A stretch of DNA of 64,000 bases from Prochlorococcus sp. AG-363-A16 (lineage in GTDB: Bacteria; Cyanobacteriota; Cyanobacteriia; PCC-6307; Cyanobiaceae): positions 1 through 64,000 of the forward strand of contig QCFB01000003.1 of assembly GCA_003280345.1 (NCBI GenBank). The letters run 5' to 3'. The notes under the pieces are model-generated. The model did not search any database. It was not told the origin of the DNA and was given only the letters and a program-made list of their open reading frames with translations. Below, one piece after another: positions 43,414 to 53,372 of the stretch (position 1 is its first letter; every line of letters starts with the position of its first letter). A program made the position numbers and the translations under genes.

Positions 43414-45036
43414 TTGATCATAAGGCCCCTTATAAAAGACTTGATTCTCCCTAAATCCAATTTTAGGAAAGGTCCAAGGTGTGCTTTTTGGATATCTATT
43501 TTATTAATCGCATTAACTCAAACATCTTGTAGGCCTACCAGGAAAAGTTCTCGTATAATTGTTGCGAGCGCAGGAAAAATCACATCGCTAGACCCTGCTC
43601 AGGCAAGTACTTATCATTCTCTCCAAATAATAAGTGCATTAGGCGATACCCTTTATAAGCTAGGGCCAAACGGCTTAATAAAACCAAACTTAGCCAAAGC
43701 ACTTCCGCAAGTTAATGACGAAGGTCTAACAATCACTATTCCACTTCGAGAAGATGTGATCTTTCACGATAAGACTCGTTTCGACGCAAAAGCAATGGCA
43801 TTTAGCATAAGGCGCTTTAGAGAAATAGGAACACTAAATTATATTTTAGATGGGCGAATAGCTGCTATAGAAACCCCAGAGAAATTTGTCCTCAGGCTCC
43901 GGTTAACAAGGCCATCAAGTTCAATCAATGGATTGCTAACATCAATAAACCTCACTCCTATTTCTCCTAAAGCATATAAAAATTACAAGGATAGGTTCCT
44001 TAACAAAAAGTTCATAGGTACAGGTCCATATAAACTTGTAAGCTTCAACTCTCAACAACAAATACTTAAGCCATTCGATCTATACTGGGGTAGTCCAGCA
44101 AGAAATTCAGGGATAAATTTTATAAATCTTAGCAACTCAATATCTCTTTTTTCAGCCATGAAAAGTGGCGAGGTTGATGTTCTTCTCTCTAATTCAATTG
44201 ATGAAGATCAAAGACATTACCTCCATAAGATGTCCAAGCAAAATATGTTCAAAGAAGGTGAAGGTTCTGCTATGGAAATTGGGTACATAACCTTCCTAAG
44301 TAACACTCCGCCGCTTAACCAACAAATTCTAAGAAAAGCTCTTACTTATAGCATTGATAGAAATCTAATTAGCAAGAGAGTTAGTTATGGCTTAAGAGCA
44401 CCTCTACGTTCATTAATCCCTCCAAGGTTGAAAACTATCGATAGCAATCCCTGGCCTCTATATAATCCAAGTCATGCAAGATTTTTATTTCAAAAAGCTG
44501 GTTATTGTGGCACAAAAAAAATTACAGTCCCATTAACTTTCAGATCAAATGTACCTGCTGACAAACTGTTAGCACTTACATGGCAAGCACAGGTAAAAAG
44601 AGACCTTTCAGATTGCCTTATATTGAGCCTTAATGGAGTCGAATCTACAACTATCTATAGACAATTAGGAGAAGGAGCTTTTCAGGCTGTAATGCTCGAC
44701 TGGAGAGGTGCTTATCCCGACCCAGAGGCCTATCTTTCTCCTTTCCTTAGCTGTAAAAAAATCAATAAGAATATCTGCGAAAAGGGGGAGTCCGTTAGCA
44801 GTGGCAGTTTCTGGGCCGACTCATTTATTGAAAAGAACTTAAGGGAAAGCGATCAACTTATTGGAACAAAACGATTGGAAAGACTATATAAAGTCGAAAG
44901 AATTGCAGCAGAAGGAGCTGCCTATCTTCCTATTTGGCTAGTTAAACCTCGGGCCTGGAGCCAACTTGATTTGCAAAGGCCAGAATTCGATGCAAGCGGC
45001 CAATTGCGTCTAGATCGACTCAGGAAAATAAAATAA
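43414..45036 (+). CDS. ABC transporter substrate-binding protein, peptide/nickel (SBP_5) family
   Basis: Lipoprotein-like N-terminus (LIALTQTSC), SLDPAQASTYHSLQIISALGDTLYK, GTGPYKLVSFN. Confidence 0.9.
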   Translation: MIIRPLIKDLILPKSNFRKGPRCAFWISILLIALTQTSCRPTRKSSRIIVASAGKITSLDPAQASTYHSLQIISALGDTLYKLGPNGLIKPNLAKALPQVNDEGLTITIPLREDVIFHDKTRFDAKAMAFSIRRFREIGTLNYILDGRIAAIETPEKFVLRLRLTRPSSSINGLLTSINLTPISPKAYKNYKDRFLNKKFIGTGPYKLVSFNSQQQILKPFDLYWGSPARNSGINFINLSNSISLFSAMKSGEVDVLLSNSIDEDQRHYLHKMSKQNMFKEGEGSAMEIGYITFLSNTPPLNQQILRKALTYSIDRNLISKRVSYGLRAPLRSLIPPRLKTIDSNPWPLYNPSHARFLFQKAGYCGTKKITVPLTFRSNVPADKLLALTWQAQVKRDLSDCLILSLNGVESTTIYRQLGEGAFQAVMLDWRGAYPDPEAYLSPFLSCKKINKNICEKGESVSSGSFWADSFIEKNLRESDQLIGTKRLERLYKVERIAAEGAAYLPIWLVKPRAWSQLDLQRPEFDASGQLRLDRLRKIK

Positions 45037-45039
45037 ATA

Positions 45040-46059
45040 ATGAGTAGAAAAAAAGCACTACTTCAATACAGCGTAACTCGTTTGGCACTGATTCCCATAA
45101 TGCTTTGGCTTATCTCAAGCATGGTTTTTGTCCTACTACGAATTGCCCCTGGAGACCCTGTGGATGCAATACTTGGGAATAGAGCAAATGCAATTGCAAG
45201 GGAAACTTTAAGAGCGAAGCTGGGATTAGACCAGCCTCTATTAAATCAATATTTAAACTTTATTAATGGACTAAGTCATGGTGATCTAGGAGAAGCCCTT
45301 GTTAATCAAGAGCCAGTTTCAGAAATAATTTCAAAAGCTCTTCCCGCAAGTATTGAACTTGGAGTCTGTTCACTAATAATTGCAATAGCACTCGGATTAT
45401 TGGTTGGGTTTAGTGGACTTGCAAAAGCCGAAGGAAAAATAGATCTACTTGCACGGATATACGGGATAAGCACCTATGCGATGCCACCATTCTGGGCAGC
45501 AATACTTGTTCAACTTCTATTTTCAGTGGCGCTAGGATGGCTTCCTGTTGGAGGCCGATTCCCACCAGGTTTGATTCAACCTGAAGGAAGCGGATTCTTG
45601 CTCTTAGACAGCATTTGCACTGGAAATTTACCAGCTTTACAAGGGACAATTAGACACTTAATTCTTCCTGCTAGCACTCTTGGGGTACTTCTTAGCGGAA
45701 TCTTCAGTAGATCTCTAAGGATAAACCTAGGCAGAATGCTTGAAGCAGATCATATAGAGGCTGCAAGAAGTAGAGGAATTAATGAGTCTCGCGTAGTTCT
45801 TTATCATGCACTCCCAAATGCACTATTACCTGTACTTACTATTGCAGGGATAACAATAGCTTCATTAATTGGTGGAGCTCTACTTATAGAGGTCACATTT
45901 TCTTGGCCTGGTATAGCATTAAGGCTTCAAGAAGCAATTAATCAACGTGATTACCCTGTAGTTCAAGGAATTGTTGTTGTTGTTGCAAGCCTAGTTGTTT
46001 TATTAAGTGTAGTAGTTGATCTTTTAGTTGCTTCTATTGACCCTCGAATTCGCTATTAG
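45040..46059 (+). CDS. ABC transporter permease, DppB/OppB family
   Basis: VLLRIAPGDPVDAILG and EAARSRGINESRVVLYHALPNALLPVLTIAG EAA loop. Confidence 0.93.
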   Translation: MSRKKALLQYSVTRLALIPIMLWLISSMVFVLLRIAPGDPVDAILGNRANAIARETLRAKLGLDQPLLNQYLNFINGLSHGDLGEALVNQEPVSEIISKALPASIELGVCSLIIAIALGLLVGFSGLAKAEGKIDLLARIYGISTYAMPPFWAAILVQLLFSVALGWLPVGGRFPPGLIQPEGSGFLLLDSICTGNLPALQGTIRHLILPASTLGVLLSGIFSRSLRINLGRMLEADHIEAARSRGINESRVVLYHALPNALLPVLTIAGITIASLIGGALLIEVTFSWPGIALRLQEAINQRDYPVVQGIVVVVASLVVLLSVVVDLLVASIDPRIRY

Positions 46060-47806
46060 ATTTTATAAGGTTCTTTATTGTAGAGCGGTCTAGGATATGA
46101 AAATGTAGACCTTTTTTTTCATTCCCAAAAAACTTACTAAGTCCTTTGCCAGCTTCGAAGTTCTCCAAGAAGCTGATTATTTCTTTTGCTAATAAACTCT
46201 GTACGGCAAGAGGTTGGAAACCTACTAACGCCTCACCAAGCTGAAAAAGGTCATCACCTTGCTGCTGATCAAACTGACTTTCAACACGAACTGGAGAGAA
46301 ATGACTAGCACCTTCAATTAACAAAGTTCGACTGAATTTATTTGGAGTTGTAGCAATCATTAAACCAAGCTGTTCGCTAAGAGCAGGTGTAACCAAGTCA
46401 TAAGTTCCACCTATTAAAAAAACTGGTATAGATAACTTTGCACTTCCCTCACTAGGCCAAAGCAAACTCCCAAAACTATTCAATGCAACTATTGCACTTA
46501 ACTGAGGAATTTCCTTCTGTTTTAATAATGGGTCGTCAATCAACTGGCATTGCAAAAGTTGAGAAAGATTAGTTAAAGAAAGGTCGTCAAGTGCTTCTTC
46601 ACAACGAATAGCAAGACCTGGCTCTGGTGTAGCTCCAGCAGCAAAAAAAGTAGTCAATGCTCCCAATGAATGGCCCATCAAAATCAACTTTTCGCCAGAT
46701 ACATCTAACTCACCTTGCGCTTGCGCTTTTAAGACTTCATAAAGATCTTCCAACCGATCTGGCAGGACTTCAGCACCTGGAACAGTGCTTCTACCTTCCA
46801 ACAAATCTTTTACAGCTTCTGGATCACTGCCTGGATGCTCAAGTAAAACAACTGGCCAACCTTCTCGACTAAGACTCCGAGCTAACCAACGAAAATGTTC
46901 TTGAGCTCCACCTAACCCAGGCATAAATACAACCCAAGCTTTTCTTTGAGTAGCACCTATCGATGGTTTCCATAATTCAAGAGTTAAAGGGGTAGAGCGG
47001 TGGCTAACAAACAAAGGTTGTTTCTCTGAGACAGGAACAGGGAGATTGTTTGTAACCAGAGGAGTCTTTTCAAAAGGTGGGTTCTTTTTAGAAAGGTTTG
47101 AAAGAAAAACCAAAAGTTTTTGCTGATTTTTCAATTCAGTACGCCAACGAGTGGCAATTTTCAATAACGCGTCAAGGTCTAGAAGAATGCTTTCGGCTGG
47201 CAATTCTTTGAGAAGGTCTAAAGTCGAAACTTGAGACTGAGATGCAAGAAGTGATTCCAAAGTACTAAAAACTCTTTGACCACTTCTGTCGTCATCCAAT
47301 CTCACCAAATCACTAACTTCATCTAGCAACTCGCGACCCACCCAACTGCGTAACATCTGTCGAGCCATACTTATATCTTTTATCAGTGGAGCTTGAAGCA
47401 ATTTGACTAAGCCGGCCCTGCTTTCAAGATCAAGCAAGTTCAGCCAAGCAGCTAGCTCAGAATCCATTGTCTTTCCATCTCTAGCCCAATCAGCGAGCTC
47501 TTTAATCGAGTCAGGCAAAGACATTCCTTCTACCCAACTAGTCAACTCCTTTATTGATATAGGTATAGACATATCTTCAAACTGAACTTCAATCCTTTCA
47601 GCAGCTTTTAATTGCATAACTCCTATAGGCCCAAGCATCAGACTCCCTATCAGTCCAATCAAAAATCTTTTTCCTATTGAGCGTCCTAAACGCAAAGAGT
47701 AATACCAAACAGTGGTGGAACCATTTTCCCCCAGCACTGCGCGTTTTAACCAGAACACGTCTCTTGGCTTCGTTTGGCGCTGGTGGTGTGATCTATCTTT
47801 CCCCAT
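46034..47806 (-). CDS. alpha/beta hydrolase with N-terminal DUF1400-like domain; true start probably near 47690
   Basis: AERIEVQFEDMSIPISIKELTSW; FMPGLGGAQEHFRWLARSL; LILMGHSLGALTTFFAAG nucleophile elbow. Confidence 0.85.
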   Translation of the reverse strand: MGKDRSHHQRQTKPRDVFWLKRAVLGENGSTTVWYYSLRLGRSIGKRFLIGLIGSLMLGPIGVMQLKAAERIEVQFEDMSIPISIKELTSWVEGMSLPDSIKELADWARDGKTMDSELAAWLNLLDLESRAGLVKLLQAPLIKDISMARQMLRSWVGRELLDEVSDLVRLDDDRSGQRVFSTLESLLASQSQVSTLDLLKELPAESILLDLDALLKIATRWRTELKNQQKLLVFLSNLSKKNPPFEKTPLVTNNLPVPVSEKQPLFVSHRSTPLTLELWKPSIGATQRKAWVVFMPGLGGAQEHFRWLARSLSREGWPVVLLEHPGSDPEAVKDLLEGRSTVPGAEVLPDRLEDLYEVLKAQAQGELDVSGEKLILMGHSLGALTTFFAAGATPEPGLAIRCEEALDDLSLTNLSQLLQCQLIDDPLLKQKEIPQLSAIVALNSFGSLLWPSEGSAKLSIPVFLIGGTYDLVTPALSEQLGLMIATTPNKFSRTLLIEGASHFSPVRVESQFDQQQGDDLFQLGEALVGFQPLAVQSLLAKEIISFLENFEAGKGLSKFFGNEKKGLHFHILDRSTIKNLIKSNSEFEGQ

Positions 47807-48942
47807 TGGTTTTTAACCAACTAAATCTTTCTGCAGCCAAAATTGGCAGTGGATTAGCAGCTGCAGCAATTGCAGGAACAATTTCCCGTCTCATAAGCGG
47901 CAGATTGCTTGATATAGGGAAAAGCTCTTCATTCTTAATAAAACTTGCTGCCTTCGTTGCAATTATTGGAGATCTATGGCTCCTAATTGCTCAAAACTAT
48001 TCTGAATACATAGGAGGTCAATTATTTGTAGGCGCTGCAGCAGGACTCTATTGGCCTGCTGTTGAATTAGCCGTACCTGCTAGTTGCACCAACCTTCTAT
48101 CAAGCAAAGGCTTCGCACTAGTTCGTAGTGCAGATGCTCTGGGGACAAGTCTTGGTGCTCTGTTGGGATCAATATCAGCATGGTTAGGCATTATTCGCGC
48201 AATCTATTTAATAGATATCTTTTGCATGCTTTTATTGTTAAGTCTATTGGCCAAACAACCTATAAAGACTCTGCAAAAACCTACAAAAAAACAACTTGCT
48301 AAAATCTCATTCCAAATAAAGAAAGCAACTATTCAAAATAACTTTACATGGTTAAATCTACTCTTTCCGATTCTTGCGCTTAGCCTTCTTTCAACAGGAA
48401 TTTTCTCCCTTCTCCAAAGCACTTTGCCACTTGACCTAGTCAAGGGTGGAATATTAAGGCCTCCACTAAGCGAGGCTTGGAGTGGAAGTCTAATTGCTAT
48501 TCAATTGGGCTTATTAGTCATTTTTCAATGGCCAGTAGGTAATTGGTTAGCTGGAAGAAGTATCAAAGTTGGCTTGAGAATAAGCCTTTTGTGTTTCTCA
48601 TCAGGATGCTTCCTTCTTGGAATATCAGCTCTTTCAAAGTTTGGAATAATCATTGCTTTAGCCTCCCAAGTCCCTTTAGCAGTTGCGTTGGCTGCATTTT
48701 TACCTACTGCAACTGAGGCGATAACTCAAGTCCCCCCAAAAGAACATCGAGGTATTGCAATGGCAATGTATTCACAATGTTTTGCAGTTAGTGCCTTCAT
48801 TGCACCTACTTTCGCTGGGTGGATATTAGATAAGCATGGGAACGGGGTATTTCTTTGGCTATTAATGAGTGCAGCATGCATAATTATGCTTCCAACAGTT
48901 CAAAAAGTCCGTATAAAAAAGAAACCCAACTTTAAACAATAA
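47677..48942 (+). CDS. major facilitator superfamily transporter
   Basis: 12-TM-like hydrophobic pattern; AGTISRLISGRLLDIG; GIAMAMYSQCFAVSAFIAPTFAGWILD. Confidence 0.85.
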   Translation: MSVLNAKSNTKQWWNHFPPALRVLTRTRLLASFGAGGVIYLSPLVFNQLNLSAAKIGSGLAAAAIAGTISRLISGRLLDIGKSSSFLIKLAAFVAIIGDLWLLIAQNYSEYIGGQLFVGAAAGLYWPAVELAVPASCTNLLSSKGFALVRSADALGTSLGALLGSISAWLGIIRAIYLIDIFCMLLLLSLLAKQPIKTLQKPTKKQLAKISFQIKKATIQNNFTWLNLLFPILALSLLSTGIFSLLQSTLPLDLVKGGILRPPLSEAWSGSLIAIQLGLLVIFQWPVGNWLAGRSIKVGLRISLLCFSSGCFLLGISALSKFGIIIALASQVPLAVALAAFLPTATEAITQVPPKEHRGIAMAMYSQCFAVSAFIAPTFAGWILDKHGNGVFLWLLMSAACIIMLPTVQKVRIKKKPNFKQ

Positions 48943-48989
48943 TCAGAGATAGTAAAAAAAATTCCTAACCCTCTATTAAATGTTAATAA

Positions 48990-49340
48990 CTACTCGTTAT
49001 CCAATTCTAAAAGGCGACGCTCCCTCAAGAAAAGAAATAAGGGCGCTCCAAATGCAAATGCAATTGTAAATATGCCAAGAATAACTATCCACAAGTTTTT
49101 CATTTTGAGCCTACGTGACTCAAAAATAATCCAAATTGTTATTGACCCAGCTCCAATAAATAAATCTCTTGAGAGAGACTGTGAGGCAGAGTTTTCATTG
49201 GCAAGTGCAATAAATTTTTGAATATCAAACCCAGGTCCATAGGTTAGAACAAAATCAATATTGGCCAACGTAGGTAAAACTGCGCCTAAAATTGCAAAAA
49301 GCAAGTAAATCCAACTAAGCCAATTTCTTTTAAAATCCAT
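48990..49340 (-). CDS. DUF2834-like small membrane protein
   Basis: Hydrophobic 116-aa ORF; RDLFIGAGSITIWIIFESRRL. Confidence 0.6.
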   Translation of the reverse strand: MDFKRNWLSWIYLLFAILGAVLPTLANIDFVLTYGPGFDIQKFIALANENSASQSLSRDLFIGAGSITIWIIFESRRLKMKNLWIVILGIFTIAFAFGAPLFLFLRERRLLELDNE

Positions 49341-49462
49341 TTAATGTTTAATACTCGTATTACTAAGCTTCATCTAATCGAGCTAAATATGTCAACAGTT
49401 AAATTATTGTGGCTTAATAATATAACTGCTTATTTAAGCCACAGAACAACTATTTAATTTAA

Positions 49463-50314
49463 ATGAAACAGTGGCATCTTAAAGATCTACCAAAACTACA
49501 AAAGCTAAAGCTTGCAGTTGTAGGACATGTGGAATGGGTAACTTTTTCAAAAGTAAACAAACTTCCTACAGCTGGCGTTATATGCCATGGTAATGAAATC
49601 CTAGAAGAGCCTGCGGGAGGAGGTGCAGTAACTGCTATTGAACTAGCAAGGCTTACTGGAGATTCAGTGCATTTAATCACTAGTCTTGGCAATGATTTAT
49701 ATGGTAAAAAAAGCGCTCAAAGGCTAGAAGAACTTGGACTAAAACTTAGTGTTGCTTGGAGGGAGACTCCAACAAGAAGAGGCATCAGTCTTGTGGCCCC
49801 TGACGGCGAAAGGGCTATTACTGTTATTGGGAAACGACTACAACCATCTTCAACAGACCTTTTACCTTGGAGAGAATTGGCTAATTACGATGGGGTTTTC
49901 ATAACAGCAACCGATTCAGCATCCATACAATTTTGCAGACAGGCAAATGTACTAGTAGCCACTCCTCGAGTAGGACTAAAGGTTCTTAGAGACTCCAACG
50001 TAAAGCTTGATGCACTAATAGGAAGTGGCCTAGACCCTGATGAAAAAATAACAAGTGCAAACTGTCTGCCTGCTCACAACCTCAGGATCGCAACGGAAGG
50101 CGCGCAAGGAGGTGAGGCCTGGCCTGGAGGGCGTTTTAAAGCATTCCAACTAAAATCAAAACCAATAGATGCATATGGATGCGGCGATAGTTTTGCCGCT
50201 GGGGTTACTGCTGGCTTGGCGTCAGGATGGAGTGTTGAGCAATCAATAAATCTGGGAGCACACTGCGGAGCACACTGCGCAGCTCGTTTCGGGCCCTATG
50301 CTAGAAGAAACTAA
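49463..50314 (+). CDS. PfkB-family sugar kinase
   Basis: EPAGGGAVTAIELARLTGDSVHLITSLGNDLYG and DAYGCGDSFAAGVTAGLASG. Confidence 0.92.
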   Translation: MKQWHLKDLPKLQKLKLAVVGHVEWVTFSKVNKLPTAGVICHGNEILEEPAGGGAVTAIELARLTGDSVHLITSLGNDLYGKKSAQRLEELGLKLSVAWRETPTRRGISLVAPDGERAITVIGKRLQPSSTDLLPWRELANYDGVFITATDSASIQFCRQANVLVATPRVGLKVLRDSNVKLDALIGSGLDPDEKITSANCLPAHNLRIATEGAQGGEAWPGGRFKAFQLKSKPIDAYGCGDSFAAGVTAGLASGWSVEQSINLGAHCGAHCAARFGPYARRN

Positions 50315-50383
50315 GCCAAAACAGTCTTTTTACTCCTAGCTCCGCTTTTGAACATTCAACAATTTATTTAGGTGGTCTGAATA

Positions 50384-50578
50384 ATGAGTGACAATAAGAC
50401 AATCAAAAGAGCAAACCTTAGTCATAAGTCAATCTTTGCTGGAATAGTGATGACAATTCTCTTAGTTGATTCAGTAATCACAATTCTTTCTATATTTAAA
50501 AATGGCATCAGAAAAAAAGAGATACTTTCCTCAAAAACAACTTATGGGTTTGACTTTGACATTGTTATAAAGCCTTAA
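50384..50578 (+). CDS. small single-TM hypothetical protein
   Basis: 64-aa ORF with TM SIFAGIVMTILLVDSVITIL. Confidence 0.5.
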   Translation: MSDNKTIKRANLSHKSIFAGIVMTILLVDSVITILSIFKNGIRKKEILSSKTTYGFDFDIVIKP

Positions 50579-50703
50579 AAAGCTTTACTTTCTAAAGACG
50601 AACCTTTTCCATTTTTCGACATGGGAGTAATTGAGTAATATTAGCTATCGCAAGAAGGAATTTACATGGCTTTAATTGTATTGATGTTAAGTCAATTTTA
50701 TCA

Positions 50704-50856
50704 ATGCTTGTTCAAGCTACTCAAACTTCAGAAGAGAAAGTGGCTATGAATGAAAAGCACTACCAAGCAATAATGCAAGCATACAGTGAAGGGCTACTTT
50801 GGCCAAGCAACAGAAAAACAAGGTCAAAGTTTCTATTCCTTAAAGAAGATGAATAG
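50704..50856 (+). CDS. candidate 50-aa protein MLVQATQTSEEKVAMNEKHYQAIMQAYSEGLLWPSNRKTRSKFLFLKEDE
   Basis: Hand-read ORF; protein-like composition; start could be the internal ATG (MNEKHYQ). Confidence 0.45.
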   Translation: MLVQATQTSEEKVAMNEKHYQAIMQAYSEGLLWPSNRKTRSKFLFLKEDE

Positions 50857-51020
50857 AAGAGAATCAAAAATAGCTAATAAAAGTAATTTTTAGATCTCCT
50901 ATGAGTACATACTCTTTTAGAAAGATTATGTTTTACTAATAGAGTATGGATTTATATTTATCAGACTAGCGAAATACAAAGATTTTGCTTTAATATTATT
51001 AGACATTATATAATGCCAGA

Positions 51021-51377
51021 ATGATTATCATCATTAGTTCAATAATAATTTTTATATTTATTGGCATTATGATATTTTCAACCAACAAGAAGTCTCAATC
51101 AAGGCTAGTAATAAGGTTTAAAAATAGATTTAAAGATAAAAACCATCATAGAGAGAAATTAAAACTTTTGGTTTCAGACTCACTAATGAATGACCCTGAA
51201 AGCAATATAAAAATCTACAGTTGGGATTCTGAATCGGATTTACGCGAAAAGGCCGACATACACCGTGCAAGACTCCACAGATATGGTCGGTCAAAGATGA
51301 ATGGGAAAATGCTTTTCATGGGTCCAAAGGGTGGGGTTTATCTCTTCACCCAAAGTGGGAACAGAAAATATCTTTAA
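51021..51377 (+). CDS. TM-anchored protein with C-terminal GPKGGVYLFTQSGNRKYL motif
   Basis: N-terminal TM (MIIIISSIIIFIFIGIMIF), basic middle, C-terminal GPxGGxY...G.+.YL. Confidence 0.65.
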   Translation: MIIIISSIIIFIFIGIMIFSTNKKSQSRLVIRFKNRFKDKNHHREKLKLLVSDSLMNDPESNIKIYSWDSESDLREKADIHRARLHRYGRSKMNGKMLFMGPKGGVYLFTQSGNRKYL

Positions 51378-51574
51378 AATTCATCAATTTTCTATTAATT
51401 CAACATAAGTGTTCGCTCTAGAGAAAATCAATAACCCTATCTAAAACTATGCTTTATTCAATAATAATTATAAGAAACAAAAGAAAATCAAAACCACCAC
51501 CTATACGAAGCAGAAACAACTAACATTTAAGTAGGTATCTTTTTCTTACTAAAAAGCTAGGCGAAGCTCCTCAT

Positions 51575-51769
51575 TTGGTCCTACATAAACTAAATATCAT
51601 GAATCAGCTAAATTATTGCACAATGATTACAATGAGTCCTTTAAACAGTCTATTGCTATTAATGGTGGCTCTAGGACTTGCCTTTCTAATGCTTGTAATT
51701 TTCCTCGACAACAACGAAGGCTTTGCCCTGAAAAGGGATTGGAGGGAAAAAGAAACTGAGAAAAAATAG
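51575..51769 (+). CDS. small membrane protein (start may be internal, MITMSPLN...)
   Basis: TM SPLNSLLLLMVALGLAFLMLVIFL followed by charged tail. Confidence 0.5.
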   Translation: MVLHKLNIMNQLNYCTMITMSPLNSLLLLMVALGLAFLMLVIFLDNNEGFALKRDWREKETEKK

Positions 51770-51873
51770 TGGCCGAAAATACTCATAAATCACAAGATTT
51801 CTTGCCTGCAATAGTCCTATTGGCCTTAAATTTATATCTTATAGTTTTACTTATCATATTCTTTATAACTTAA
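51769..51873 (+). CDS. candidate 34-aa membrane peptide MAENTHKSQDFLPAIVLLALNLYLIVLLIIFFIT (GTG start)
   Basis: Hand-read; GTG overlaps the previous stop by 1 nt (TAGTG); single hydrophobic helix. Confidence 0.45.
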   Translation: MAENTHKSQDFLPAIVLLALNLYLIVLLIIFFIT

Positions 51874-52077
51874 GTATTTGCATATTTAGCCAAAAGATTA
51901 CCTGAGTAAAAAATATTAGCCAAAAAGGAGTTTCAAGAGAAAGTCTAAAATTACATGTAATAAATTTAACATAAAATAGCTAAAAGTAGAAATAACAAGG
52001 TGCAAAGAACATTAATATTGGATTACTTGCTATATCATTGACTTGCCAAGTACAACAGGACTCACCAATTTAAAGCC

Positions 52078-52416
52078 ATGCCACTAATCAACTTAATGAC
52101 CTCTGCAAATAAAAGCAAAGGACAGGAAAAATTACTGGAAGAGATGTCTGCTGAGTTAGCCCAACTTACTGGAAAGCCAGAGCAGTATGTAATGATAATT
52201 ATACAAAATAATGTTCCTATGATCTTTGCCGGTGACCGGGAAGACTGTTGCTATATAGAAGTGAAATCTATAGGATCACTTAGTCCAAGCAAAATGTCTA
52301 AAGTTCTAAGTAATCTAATTCACTCAAGGCTCGGAATCTCAGCAAATAGGGTTTATATAAATTTCGAAGATATTGATGCAAGTAAATGGGGTTTCAATGG
52401 AAATACCTTTGGGTAA
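52078..52416 (+). CDS. MIF-like tautomerase (macrophage migration inhibitory factor homologue)
   Basis: MPLINLMTSANK...LAQLTGKPEQYVMI...KSIGSLSP...RLGISANRVYINFEDIDASKWGFNGNTF; catalytic Pro after Met and Lys in TGKP conserved. Confidence 0.93.
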   Translation: MPLINLMTSANKSKGQEKLLEEMSAELAQLTGKPEQYVMIIIQNNVPMIFAGDREDCCYIEVKSIGSLSPSKMSKVLSNLIHSRLGISANRVYINFEDIDASKWGFNGNTFG

Positions 52417-52475
52417 AAAACACTTGCTATTATTTATTTAATATAAAGCCTTTTATTTAAGTATAGCGTATATGT

Positions 52476-53132
52476 TCACAAGAAGGTGCATATCATCTTT
52501 CTGTTTGCAGTTGGTGTCATACAAAGTTCGTCTAAGCAAGTCAAGTAGATACCATCATGATATAAATTACTTTGATAAGATAGTCTTAATTCTTGCTCAA
52601 ACTTTTTTTGATCTTCAAAAGGATTTTTTGAAAATCCAAGTGTAGTATGAGGCCTAACCAATCCAACCTTGGCCTTATATTGATAATCTAAAGCATTAAT
52701 TATATTCAATGGCTTATTTTCACTCCCTTCTAGATATAGAGTATTAATATCTGAAAAAGAAAGCAATAATTGATTTAACTCCAACTCTTCGCCTAAAGAA
52801 ATAGACAAATAACTTAAAAAATTTGCATATTTATAACTTAAGCAAATTGCAGAAAGATTTGAATCGCAGCCTTCAATATAAACCCCTTCAATGCCCTTGT
52901 AGCATTTGTCCCATAGAGAAAGCGCATTTTTTGTTTTTATTTGATTGATTACACTTTCCCCAGACAAGAACCATCCCAATAAACCTTCCATAGATTGAGA
53001 TACACCCTGAAAGACTGAAGTATGGAGAAATGCCTCGCATCCTTCAGCAGTTTTATACAGTCCATCAGTTATTGGCTTTAGAGCTCTTTGACTATCTTCA
53101 GAAAGGCCTAAGCTCAGACAAAAAACAAACAT
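52476..53132 (-). CDS. hypothetical protein, candidate 2H-phosphoesterase-like
   Basis: Two H-x-[TS] motifs: FLHTSVFQG (H37) and RPHTTLGF (H162). Confidence 0.5.
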   Translation of the reverse strand: MFVFCLSLGLSEDSQRALKPITDGLYKTAEGCEAFLHTSVFQGVSQSMEGLLGWFLSGESVINQIKTKNALSLWDKCYKGIEGVYIEGCDSNLSAICLSYKYANFLSYLSISLGEELELNQLLLSFSDINTLYLEGSENKPLNIINALDYQYKAKVGLVRPHTTLGFSKNPFEDQKKFEQELRLSYQSNLYHDGIYLTCLDELCMTPTANRKMICTFL

Positions 53133-53372
53133 AAGATCCTCCTCATTAATCTATTGATTAAGAACAATCTCAAGCTTAGAATAAATATCTGGAATCCAAA
53201 CAAAAATTAAAAGCAGTTAGTTATCGAGCTTAAGCCTACAAATAAAGTTGATAAAACTCCTTAGTCTAGAAATAATCTTTTAGGAATAACCTTCTAAAAG
53301 ACAACTTTAGTGTTATTATTATACCGTTAAGATGAACTAGCTAAAAGGGCTCCAGACCCTTAACTCAAAAAA

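Noticed and set aside
45970-45990. GTT trinucleotide run
   Set aside because: Encodes a Val run in a permease TM helix
50250-50280. 12-bp tandem repeat gagcacactgcg in the PfkB gene
   Set aside because: Two copies only, in frame within a conserved C-terminal region; not a mobile or regulatory repeat
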